Origin: JAQYVL01 sp964578935
GTDB lineage: Bacteria > Desulfobacterota > Desulfobacteria > Desulfobacterales > SURF-7
Direction: 5' to 3'
DNA length: 21,199 bases
Assembly (NCBI GenBank): GCA_964578935.1
Contig: CAZOEW010000043.1
Location: 1 to 21,199 of the forward strand
Part shown: positions 1-7,220 of the stretch, one piece after another
How positions within the stretch are numbered: the first letter of the stretch is position 1
How the letters are laid out: each line of letters begins with the position of its first letter
Translations under genes and position numbers: made by a program
The notes under the pieces: generated by a model
The model's database searches: none
What the model was told of the DNA's origin: nothing
What the model saw: only the letters and a program-made list of their open reading frames with translations

Positions 1-607
1 TTATCGGACCGACAATTCCACCCTGCCCTCCCAGAAATATCGGTTTCTGATTCAGCATAACACCCTGAGGCACGTTTCCCATCATGGAAGGGGTCGCCTT
101 ATCCTGATTGGGTGTATAGTTGAAATGGATAAAAGAACTTCCGACTTCGCTGTGATCTTCACGGCTTGTCCCGCCTGACATCAAACAGTCACAAAAATTG
201 ATAAGACTTCCCAGGGTAACGAATGGAAAGAGAATGGTCTGTTTTAATCCAACAGTGTGCGCGACAGAGGATTCTTCTTCAAGTATCGTTCCTTCTCGGA
301 CATGCGAGCCGTATCCCATGATGACTTTTTTTAAAAAGACCGCCTGCCGGAAAAAACCGCCCCTCAACTCTGTTTCAGGTCCGATATGGCAGTTTTCGAT
401 GGTAACAGGCGCTTCATAACCCAGCTTCACGTCATTCAGGATCAGTGTATTTTCCCCGAAAATTTTACATCCGGAATATACAACCGTACCCTTTCCGGAA
501 ACCCTGTCAATATCTACATCATCTCCGATAATAACAGTTTCCGGATTGGGAATGGAAACCCCCTTATCCATGAGTTTTTCAATTTTTTGACTCGACTTGT
601 TTTTCAT
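1..607 (-). CDS. GlmU-like left-handed beta-helix protein (partial, C-terminus off the left edge)
   Basis: About 202 codons are visible from an ATG at 607; no stop is reached before the window edge, so the C-terminus is missing. The translation shows irregular hexapeptide-repeat character (for example VIIGDDVDI, then CKIFGENTLI, then CHIGPETELRGG), which is typical of left-handed parallel beta-helix acyltransferases. The last visible part carries the stretch HFNYTPNQDKATPSMMG followed by FLGGQGGIVGP. That stretch is characteristic, from family knowledge, of proteins annotated as UDP-N-acetylglucosamine pyrophosphorylase/GlmU-like in spirochaetes and deltaproteobacteria. There is no nucleotidyltransferase domain in the visible N-terminal part, so a sugar-nucleotide role is uncertain. 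The gene starts 10 bp after the stop of the small membrane protein upstream, suggesting co-transcription. No strong Shine-Dalgarno is seen. Confidence 0.75.
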   Translation of the reverse strand, partial: MKNKSSQKIEKLMDKGVSIPNPETVIIGDDVDIDRVSGKGTVVYSGCKIFGENTLILNDVKLGYEAPVTIENCHIGPETELRGGFFRQAVFLKKVIMGYGSHVREGTILEEESSVAHTVGLKQTILFPFVTLGSLINFCDCLMSGGTSREDHSEVGSSFIHFNYTPNQDKATPSMMGNVPQGVMLNQKPIFLGGQGGIVGPI

Positions 608-617
608 TTCAGATTCA

Positions 618-899
618 TCATTCGTCAAATACACCCAGTTTTAAGGGAATCCACCACATAATGCCGAATACCATTGTTTTGGCAATTGTTTTTTCAAGAG
701 AGACGCCAGCCTTTTTTCCGATTGGAATTGAAAAAGCCATCTCAAGAGGATGACCGATACCCCACAGCAGGACCACGACCCACCACAGAAATTTTATTGA
801 ACTGCTGTCCAATGTAAAAAAAAGTCCGTAGATGAAGAAAATCCAGCCAAAAACAGCAAAAGCCATATTTGCGTACCAGAATGATTTGTTTTTCAACAC
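618..899 (-). CDS. Small membrane protein, unknown function (93 aa)
   Basis: The open frame extends upstream to 1091, but an AGGAGG-type ribosome site lies 8 nt before a GTG at 899, which is the best start and gives 93 residues. The upstream part also overlaps the end of the response-regulator gene in a different frame and looks non-coding. The product is hydrophobic: candidate membrane segments are around residues 9-30 (WYANMAFAVFGWIFFIYGLF), 36-56 (KFLWWVVVLLWGIGHPLEMAF) and 69-88 (TIAKTMVFGIMWWIPLKLG). No catalytic motif is recognised. It sits between a response regulator and a GlmU-like gene on the same strand. The family is not recognised. Confidence 0.7.
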   Translation of the reverse strand: MLKNKSFWYANMAFAVFGWIFFIYGLFFTLDSSSIKFLWWVVVLLWGIGHPLEMAFSIPIGKKAGVSLEKTIAKTMVFGIMWWIPLKLGVFDE

Positions 900-1044
900 A
901 GCGAATTCCTCCTGAGAAAATTTTTTAAAGTTGCATCTGTTTTCGGGTCTTTCCGATAATAATATGCTCACAATCAGAAACCGGGTAATCATCTGATTGT
1001 TTTTTTCAACTCCAAATTCCATCCGCGCAGGGATAGAATGCCCG

Positions 1045-1446
1045 TCATGTCCGGCGGCTTTTTCTCCTGTTCCACTGCTCGATTTTATCAAAGGCGTCGA
1101 GTGCGACTCGGAACAAAATTTTCAAGTCTACCGGTTTGATAAAATAATCATCAAAACCCGCTCTTCGGCAAACACTGAATTCAAAATCAGAAGCATAACC
1201 AGTGACCGCAAAAAGTATGGACAGGGGATATTTTTCACGTATCACCTTGCACAGCTCCACTCCCGACATTTTGGGCAGGTTGAGGTCAAGAAACATAACC
1301 GGGTAAGATTCTTTTTCCAGAATTGCCAGTGCATCCTCCGCGGTTCTTGCCCTTCGAACCGTATAACCGGCCTTGTTAAATCCCTTTTTGAAAACATCGA
1401 TGACCATGTTGTCGTCATCTACTATGAGTATGTTTCTGCTTATCAT
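1045..1446 (-). CDS. Single-domain (CheY-like) response regulator
   Basis: This 133-residue protein is one receiver domain with no output domain. The acidic cluster is at D10-D12 (LIVDDDN), the phospho-acceptor is D54 (FLDLNLP), the switch Thr is T82 (AVTGYA) and the conserved Lys is K104 (FIKPVD). All canonical residues are present, so it should be phosphorylatable. A GGGAGG ribosome site lies 4 nt before the ATG, fixing the start. No histidine kinase is encoded in this window, so the partner is unknown. The short basic tail after residue 120 (QWNRRKSRRT) has no recognisable domain. The next gene downstream is a small membrane protein about 145 bp away. Confidence 0.93.
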   Translation of the reverse strand: MISRNILIVDDDNMVIDVFKKGFNKAGYTVRRARTAEDALAILEKESYPVMFLDLNLPKMSGVELCKVIREKYPLSILFAVTGYASDFEFSVCRRAGFDDYFIKPVDLKILFRVALDAFDKIEQWNRRKSRRT

Positions 1447-1517
1447 TCAACCTCCCCTTTATGACCATTTCAGTTTTGCTGTTATCAGCAAAAAAAGGGC
1501 GGAACGGAACATGATAC

Positions 1518-1545
1518 AATATACCTGAGTTTTTATGAGAATCAA
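1518..1545 (-). promoter_or_regulatory. Candidate sigma70 promoter for the response-regulator gene
   Basis: Read on the minus strand: TTGATT (1545-1540), 16-nt spacer, TATATT (1523-1518). It lies about 70 bp upstream of the response-regulator ATG in the 150-bp gap after the PilZ gene. The call rests on match to consensus only. Confidence 0.45.
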
Positions 1546-1596
1546 CTACTGCATGGTTTTCCTGCGGCAGAAAAAAACCGGAAGGCAGCCGCATCT

Positions 1597-2052
1597 TTAA
1601 AACCGATAAAAACCGGTATCTCTTCGTCTGTCAACACCGCATCGTCTTTCAACATTCAATCTTCTTTCAGGACCGGTATAAGCAGGGGCTTCATAAAGCC
1701 TTATGAATTCATCTAATCTTTTCTGTTGAAAAGATGAGGGCTTTACAAACGCAAGACATTGCTTTCTCATTTTTATATGTCGGGTCAAGGAAGTGTCATT
1801 CAATTCAAAATCAGATACAGCCTTCACAGCAAGCTTTTCAAGATAAAAGTCATCATTGACAAGCATAATATCAAGCGAATCCACCGACCATTTGGAATCG
1901 CTGATGTAGCGAAAAGCCAAACCACCTGCACTCAGGTTCTCGATGTTTACCAGCAACCTGTCGGATTGAGGTTTAACGATTGCAAACGCATCATCTCGTA
2001 TCTGAATTCTTTTATGGGATCGCATTTCAACATTTCTTTTTTCTTCAGACAT
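1597..2052 (-). CDS. PilZ-domain protein with ERR/DRR-rich C-terminal tail
   Basis: The start is taken at the ATG at 2052, because an AAGGGGG ribosome site sits about 8 nt upstream; an in-frame ATG at 2070 lies before that site. The 151-residue product has the two PilZ signatures: an R-x3-R pair (R11, R15 in RSHKR) and an N-x-S-x2-G motif (N39-L-S-A-G-G44). These residues are used for cyclic-di-GMP binding in characterised PilZ domains. The C-terminal 20 or so residues are strongly charged, with a repeated pattern (PERRLNVERRCGVDRRRD) seen as a tail on several deltaproteobacterial signalling proteins. It is probably a cytoplasmic c-di-GMP receptor; its target is unknown. It is encoded just upstream of a lone receiver-domain protein on the same strand. 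Confidence 0.82.
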   Translation of the reverse strand: MSEEKRNVEMRSHKRIQIRDDAFAIVKPQSDRLLVNIENLSAGGLAFRYISDSKWSVDSLDIMLVNDDFYLEKLAVKAVSDFELNDTSLTRHIKMRKQCLAFVKPSSFQQKRLDEFIRLYEAPAYTGPERRLNVERRCGVDRRRDTGFYRF

Positions 2053-2265
2053 AAACGGTTCCCCCTTCATTCAGGATTGTATTTTTTTTCAACTAATTTA
2101 CTGAAGCCGGATGCATTCATGGTTGCCTCACACGCAGGCAGGGTCGGCGGAAAGCATCAGAAAGCCCTGTTCCCATTGTAAACCTATCGGAGAAAAAAAT
2201 CATATTTTTCCCATTGGAAGTACGAAAATCAGAGATAGTACATTAATATATTAAAAACCGTTATC

Positions 2266-2666
2266 ATGTCAAATCCGGTTTATGAAAAGCGTTATGGGAT
2301 CATTTTTTCGCATAATCGACCGGGTATTGTTTGTCCGGATGATTCCTTGCATTGGCTGACTCAGACGAGAGATAAAAGATTCTGTTTGCATTTTGCCGAA
2401 AAAAAGGTTGAAGTTTTATATGGCGAATGTAATTAAGTAGGACTTGAAGTGAACGGTTCAAATGCTAAGAATATCATTCTTCACCATGCTGTTTATGTTG
2501 AAAAATGGACTTTAACCAGCAAGAATGATATTGTTTGGGATGGTTCACGGCAAACCACCAAATGTTCACAGGCAGCATTGACCTGGAAAACTTCCTTTAT
2601 CAGGTGGATATGGATTTTTTAAGCAGGTTCGATATTGCTTTCGTCAAGACAGACATACTATGGTAA
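2266..2666 (+). pseudogene. Possible decayed protein-coding gene in a 700-bp gap
   Basis: The 2053-2756 gap holds no intact gene. From an ATG at 2266 a 56-codon frame (beginning MSNPVYEKRYGIIFSH) runs to TAA at 2434. The same frame then stays open for a further 60 or so codons (VGLEVNGSNAKNIILHHAVY...) until TAA near 2620. A second frame, overlapping from an ATG at 2562, continues for 34 codons (MFTGSIDLENFLYQVDMDFL...) to TAA at 2664. The pieces read like ordinary protein sequence, so one explanation is an old gene broken by one stop and one frameshift. No ribosome site or recognised family supports it. It could equally be chance open frame in AT-rich DNA. Confidence 0.25.
2470..2532. repeat. 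12-bp inverted repeat with 39-nt loop
   Basis: AATATCATTCTT (2470-2481) is the exact reverse complement of AAGAATGATATT (2521-2532). Just inside, GCTG and CAGC (CAGC ends at 2520) can add a second short stem after a bulge. There is no T-run after it, so it does not look like an intrinsic terminator. It lies inside the possible decayed gene. Confidence 0.5.
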
Positions 2667-2756
2667 TATCGAAAAAAACAACCAGACATAAATACAACCA
2701 GATAATTATTTAGGGACATTTGTCCAATTCCGGCATGTCCGGGTTAGGGGCTGTTG

Positions 2757-4106
2757 ATGATACGAATCGCTTTCACGCGCATATTCGCTGTTTTCATTTT
2801 TTTCTCTTTTTCATTGTCTGGATGCCAGATGTTCAGTGTCCAGAAAACAGCCGAAGAACTTTCTCCCCAGATAAGCCTTACGGAGAGATTTAACCGCGGC
2901 AGATCATTTCTTGAATCCCAATTGTATGACAATGCTATTGAAGATTTCAATGCGGTGATTAAGCTTGACCCCTATCATCAACATGCCCACAATAGCCTGG
3001 GAATCGTCTGGAAAAACAAGGGGGAGTATCAGAAAGCCCTTGATGAATTCAACAAAGCGATCGCCCTGGATCCAACCTTTACGGAAGCATACCATAACCG
3101 GGGAATTACCTATTTTATAACAAATGATTATGATAATGCGGTTACCGATTTTAACCGAATCATTCAGCAGACAAATCCGATTCTCTCCTCCGCATATAAC
3201 AGCCGTGGAATCATATGGAAAAACAAGGGAGATTATGACAAGGCCATTGCCGATTACACCATGGCGATCCAGACAAATCCGAATTATTCTGCAGCTTACA
3301 GCAGCCGTGGAATTGCCTGGCGTGACAAAAAGGAATTTGATACCGCAATTAAAGATTTTACAACGGCAATCCGTATAAACCCTGAAAATGTCGATGCCTA
3401 TACCAACCGGGGAATAACGTATTTCAACCTCAGGGAATTTGATAAAGCGATTGCTGACTATTCCATGGCTCTTAACATTCATCCGAATAATGTGGATGCG
3501 CTGGGTTGCAGGGGCATTGCCTGGCACAAAATGGGGCAAAGCGATAAGGCCCTGGCTGATTTTTCTCAGGCAATAACCATTAACCCCAATATGCCTGAAG
3601 CGTATAATCGCCGAGGCATAATCTACTACAGTTCCGGAAAATATGATGATGCAATCAAGGATTTCAACCGTGCCATTAAGATAACTCCTCGATATACCAA
3701 TGCATATAATAATCGTGGCGTCACCTATAGAGCCATTGGAGAATATCAAAAAGCAATAGAAGATTATTCAACAACGCTTGAGATCAACCCCCAGGATGCA
3801 GGAGCTTACAACAGCCTTGCATGGATTCTGGCTACTTGTCCAGATGAAAAAGCACGGGATGGTGAAAGAGCTGTTGATTTTGCTACCAGAGCGATACTGC
3901 TTCGCCCGGATTCTTTTAAGCTTGATACGCTTGCCGCAGCCTATGCGGAAGTGGGCAATTTCAAAGAAGCGATCTCCACACAGGAAAAAGCGATTCTGCT
4001 CATGGAAAAAAGCAGATTCCAAAATGAAAAAGCGCTCGTCGAGTTTCATAACCATCTGAAATCATATAAATCCGGAAAGCCATGGCGAGACTATCCAAAA
4101 AAATAA
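2757..4106 (+). CDS. TPR-repeat lipoprotein
   Basis: The start is the ATG at 2757, with AGGGG 7 nt upstream; a TTG at 2754 is in frame but less likely. The product has 449 residues. The N-terminus is a lipoprotein signal peptide: Arg-containing n-region, hydrophobic core and an LSGC lipobox with Cys at about residue 23. About ten to eleven tetratricopeptide repeats follow, recognisable from recurring units such as AYNSRGIIWKNKGDYDKAI, spaced 34 residues apart. The last repeats are the degenerate type NSLAWILATCPDEKARDGERA. It is a membrane-anchored periplasmic or outer-membrane scaffold; no enzymatic residues are expected and the partner is unknown. A 12-bp interrupted palindrome (GGACA-TT-TGTCC, 2714-2725) lies just upstream. 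The gene appears to be monocistronic. Confidence 0.9.
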   Translation: MIRIAFTRIFAVFIFFSFSLSGCQMFSVQKTAEELSPQISLTERFNRGRSFLESQLYDNAIEDFNAVIKLDPYHQHAHNSLGIVWKNKGEYQKALDEFNKAIALDPTFTEAYHNRGITYFITNDYDNAVTDFNRIIQQTNPILSSAYNSRGIIWKNKGDYDKAIADYTMAIQTNPNYSAAYSSRGIAWRDKKEFDTAIKDFTTAIRINPENVDAYTNRGITYFNLREFDKAIADYSMALNIHPNNVDALGCRGIAWHKMGQSDKALADFSQAITINPNMPEAYNRRGIIYYSSGKYDDAIKDFNRAIKITPRYTNAYNNRGVTYRAIGEYQKAIEDYSTTLEINPQDAGAYNSLAWILATCPDEKARDGERAVDFATRAILLRPDSFKLDTLAAAYAEVGNFKEAISTQEKAILLMEKSRFQNEKALVEFHNHLKSYKSGKPWRDYPKK

Positions 4107-4172
4107 ATTGAAAAATTCTTATTTATCTTATTCATGATTCAGCAGTCGCTTGATCATGATGGGGTTTCCCGA

Positions 4173-4201
4173 TTGACACGCACAATGCGATACTTTATAA
4201 T
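4173..4201 (+). promoter_or_regulatory. Perfect-consensus sigma70 promoter
   Basis: TTGACA (4173-4178), exactly 17 nt, then TATAAT (4196-4201). Both hexamers match the consensus at every base. The predicted transcription start is near 4208, about 30 nt before the ATG of the 140-aa orphan gene at 4239. Confidence 0.75.
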
Positions 4202-4238
4202 CCGCTGCAAATTGAATACCTTTATATGAATCGATTAC

Positions 4239-4661
4239 ATGGACCCGACAAATCTTGACAAATTCAAATTAATCTCCTGCAGAATCCGGGAGGCAATACC
4301 TTCTTCGTTTTCCTGGTCTTGGGATGAAGACTTCGATGTCGCCCGAATTGTTTTTCATAAATCTGAAATGGATCCATTGCTGATGACATTAGAAAAGGAG
4401 TTCCATGGCAAATGGGATTTCACAAGCATTGACAGCGCGCCGGCATCCATAGAAAACTATATCCATTCAATATTCGGCATCATACCCGGTCAGATTCTTT
4501 TTACCGCCGGTGAAAATTCAGGTCCAATTCTTTTTGCAGTCTGGTGGCCATGGGGAAACGAAAACTACATATCCCTGCGAATAGGCATTTTTTCTCCGAA
4601 TGAAGAAGATTTTTCAAAAAACGAATCCAAAAAATTTCTGAAAAAATGGATAGGACTGTGA
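4239..4661 (+). CDS. Hypothetical protein, unknown function (140 aa)
   Basis: The family is not recognised. It is soluble-looking, without signal peptide or membrane segment, and Trp- and acid-rich. Stretches such as FSWSWDEDFDVARIVF and PILFAVWWPWGNENYISLRIG suggest an alpha/beta fold of alternating strands. No Cys or His cluster is present. There is no clear Shine-Dalgarno before the ATG, which lowers confidence. However, a perfect-consensus promoter ends about 38 bp upstream and the frame has codon use like its neighbours, which supports expression. It stands alone: the next gene begins 240 bp downstream with its own ribosome site. Confidence 0.6.
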   Translation: MDPTNLDKFKLISCRIREAIPSSFSWSWDEDFDVARIVFHKSEMDPLLMTLEKEFHGKWDFTSIDSAPASIENYIHSIFGIIPGQILFTAGENSGPILFAVWWPWGNENYISLRIGIFSPNEEDFSKNESKKFLKKWIGL

Positions 4662-4811
4662 ATGCTTTTCAGGACAAAGCCTTTGCGCTTTTTCTTCGTT
4701 GCATCCGATGATAAATTTCCCAGGGTCTGAATGAGTTCCAATATCTTCTTTCTTACTCACTTTTTAAGGCTTTGAAACCAATTCTAATTTGTGGTAATGG
4801 TTTGCCGTTTG

Positions 4812-4842
4812 TTGACAGTTTTTTTTACTTGTGAAATATATA
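4812..4842 (+). promoter_or_regulatory. Weak candidate promoter for the cyclase-like gene
   Basis: TTGACA (4812-4817) and TATATA (4837-4842) are separated by 19 nt, which is longer than optimal. They lie about 60 bp before the TTG start at 4901. The rest of the 4662-4900 gap shows nothing else that can be supported. Confidence 0.35.
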
Positions 4843-4900
4843 ACATATTGCAGAAAAAATTCAGATGTTTCCGTCAACATATTTTTTCAGGAGCAAATAA

Positions 4901-7183
4901 TTGGTTTTTTCTTCTTCTACGGTATTTCCGGAAAACATACCGGAATTAAAAACGTACTCCGTTCATTTTTCATTGAACAGGCTTGTTCCGGGTGTTGATA
5001 ACATCAACTATGATGTTCACCTGAGTCCGAAACTTCAAAAATCATCAAACGATATCGTAAAGCATCTTGTCGCGAGACACATAAAAGCAAGCGAGACAGA
5101 TGAGACCTTAACAGATTCAAAAGACTGGATAAATGTTCAGGATACCTTTCGACAAACCATAACGGATGTGCTTCTCAATGCCATAAACAAGGCCAAGGCT
5201 GAACGCGAAATCCAGATCGACTTTCTGGTTCAGGCATCACTGACCAAAATGTTTTTGGAAAAGATCCACGTCGGTTTTGAGAGATTCGTCGAACACTATA
5301 AAAACATCATACGGAAACTTGAAGTTTCAAAAAGCAGTGGCAGCAAAACTATTATTCGGCTGAAAGAAGAACTTTCCGAAACGTTGAAGAATAGAAAAAA
5401 AATTACACAAAAAATTGCCGAAGAATTATTCCAATATCTGATCGAAATACAAAGCAACGAAATACAAAAAAACCGTGAAGCCAATTTTGGGCCGGGCGCC
5501 ATCATGCCGGCAAGTTTTTTTACAAATCCGGTCATTAATTCGGAAAACTCGACAAGTGACTTTTTTCTGATCGAAGAATATGTGTTATTCGGGAACCGGT
5601 TGAATGATCCACTGCAATACAATCCTCTTCTCGAACTCATCACAGATTTTTACAGGCAGGTAACGGATCAGGACAAAGAAAATTTAGAGTTGATCAATGA
5701 AAATTCGGATATACCCGATTCACCGGATTCGAAATCAGAAACCCCGCTTTTTAAATGGATTAACCGGGTTGACAACCTGGATATTCTTCTGAATTATTTT
5801 GAGTGCGAGAAAGAAATAAAAATTTTAAAAAAACAGAATAAGGACAAAGACAAAATTCTTGCCCTGAAAACGGAAGCCAAAAATCGTAAAAACAGATTGA
5901 ATTGTTTGCATAAACTATTAAAATCCAACGGAATGTTAGACGGCATTGTGGCGGCTTATGAAATGCGTCAATTTTATTTCGAATTCTGCCCGCCGTTAAA
6001 TCCTCTTGAAGTATTGAAATATATTGTTTCACCAAAAGAAAGAAATGCGATCGCGGGAAAATTGAAACGTACCAAAGGCCCGATTGGAAAGTCCATTTCA
6101 ATAAAGTTGCTTCACAAGACAATGAAGGAACAGAAAAAGATTCCTTTAAACAAAAAAAAAGAACACCTGATCAACTATTTAAAAGGACTTCTTCGCTATC
6201 ACAGAGACCTTCAGAACTATAAAATGCTCAAAGAGGCTATGGATTGGATCAATCTGACGGAAGACGAAAAGATTCTCAAACTCTCAAGAGTAAACCGCAC
6301 GTTATATGAATTTTTGCACTCCAGTGAACGTATTGAAGAAGAGAAGCCGATTGTAAATCATATCATCATAAAAACGGATGTTCGGGGCTCTACGGATATA
6401 ACCCATCAGATTAAAGAAAGGGGCCTGAATCCAGCATCCTATTTCAGTTTAAATTTTTTCGATCCCATTACTGCAATCCTTTCGGAATACGGAGCTGAAA
6501 AAGTTTTTATTGAGGGTGATGCTATTATCCTTTCCATTTTTGAGAAGGAAGACACACCCAAGGGCTGGTATGCGGTTGCCCGCGCTTGCGGACTCGCGAT
6601 CAACATGCTATTAATCACCCAGCGTTACAACGCGCAATCTAAAAAGCACAGACTCCCCATACTGGAGCAGGGAATCGGCATCTGTTATCGTAACACGCCT
6701 CCTACGTATCTTTTTGACGGCAACAACCGGATTATGATCTCACCTGCCATCAATCTTGCGGATCGTCTTTCCGGATGTACCAAATCACTTCGGAAAAAAT
6801 TTACCGAAGAAAAACTGCCATTCAATCTTTACGTATTTCAAACAGCTCCGGATTCAAGCTTGAACACGACCACAGATGATCTTCTATCAAGGTTTAACAT
6901 CAATGGAATCGAACTGAATGCTGAAGGTTTTGACAAACTGAAAGAAGAGATCAATCTCCAAAAAATCAGATGTTATATTCCTGAAATACAGAAAGAAAAA
7001 TTTATCGTCTACACGGGTACGTTTCCAACCATATCCGGTAAATACCAACGCCTTATAGTCAGAGAGGCGGAAGTGCCGTTAATTTCCACCCATGATTTCA
7101 GGATAATCCGAATGACAAATCGTAAATATTATGAAGTATGTACAAACCGTAAGCTCTATGAGTTTATAAAAGATAACCGGTAA
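4901..7183 (+). CDS. Large protein with C-terminal class III nucleotidyl-cyclase-like domain
   Basis: The start is TTG at 4901: AGGAG lies 7 nt upstream and an in-frame TAA ends immediately before it. The 760-residue product has no signal peptide or clear membrane segment. Residues 1 to about 470 are mainly helical and charged, with a coiled-coil-like region around 130-185, and match no domain I recognise. The C-terminal part resembles class III adenylyl/guanylyl cyclases. D493 lies in TDVRGST (first metal Asp), D540 in VFIEGDAII (second metal Asp), and the N618-x3-R622 pair in NLADR matches the transition-state Asn/Arg. A Lys lies in GAEKVF, near the usual substrate-binding Lys. The usual base-specifying Asp/Thr region is unclear, so the product (cAMP, cGMP or none) cannot be assigned. 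About 37 bp separate it from the phosphatidyltransferase gene, so they may be co-transcribed. Confidence 0.75.
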   Translation: MVFSSSTVFPENIPELKTYSVHFSLNRLVPGVDNINYDVHLSPKLQKSSNDIVKHLVARHIKASETDETLTDSKDWINVQDTFRQTITDVLLNAINKAKAEREIQIDFLVQASLTKMFLEKIHVGFERFVEHYKNIIRKLEVSKSSGSKTIIRLKEELSETLKNRKKITQKIAEELFQYLIEIQSNEIQKNREANFGPGAIMPASFFTNPVINSENSTSDFFLIEEYVLFGNRLNDPLQYNPLLELITDFYRQVTDQDKENLELINENSDIPDSPDSKSETPLFKWINRVDNLDILLNYFECEKEIKILKKQNKDKDKILALKTEAKNRKNRLNCLHKLLKSNGMLDGIVAAYEMRQFYFEFCPPLNPLEVLKYIVSPKERNAIAGKLKRTKGPIGKSISIKLLHKTMKEQKKIPLNKKKEHLINYLKGLLRYHRDLQNYKMLKEAMDWINLTEDEKILKLSRVNRTLYEFLHSSERIEEEKPIVNHIIIKTDVRGSTDITHQIKERGLNPASYFSLNFFDPITAILSEYGAEKVFIEGDAIILSIFEKEDTPKGWYAVARACGLAINMLLITQRYNAQSKKHRLPILEQGIGICYRNTPPTYLFDGNNRIMISPAINLADRLSGCTKSLRKKFTEEKLPFNLYVFQTAPDSSLNTTTDDLLSRFNINGIELNAEGFDKLKEEINLQKIRCYIPEIQKEKFIVYTGTFPTISGKYQRLIVREAEVPLISTHDFRIIRMTNRKYYEVCTNRKLYEFIKDNR

Positions 7184-7220
7184 GATTTTGAAAATAATAT
7201 AACACCCGCATAGCAGAACG

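Noticed and set aside
900..1091. N-terminal extension of the small membrane protein
   Set aside because: The AGGAGG site before the GTG at 899 is much stronger, and the extension overlaps the response-regulator coding end.
1563..1593. TGCGGC/GCCGCA inverted repeat after the PilZ stop as a terminator
   Set aside because: The T-run lies inside the loop rather than after the stem, so it does not fit an intrinsic terminator.
2904..3749. 281-codon minus-strand frame inside the TPR gene
   Set aside because: It is an antisense shadow created by the repeated TPR codons; it is Ile-rich with no ribosome site or family.
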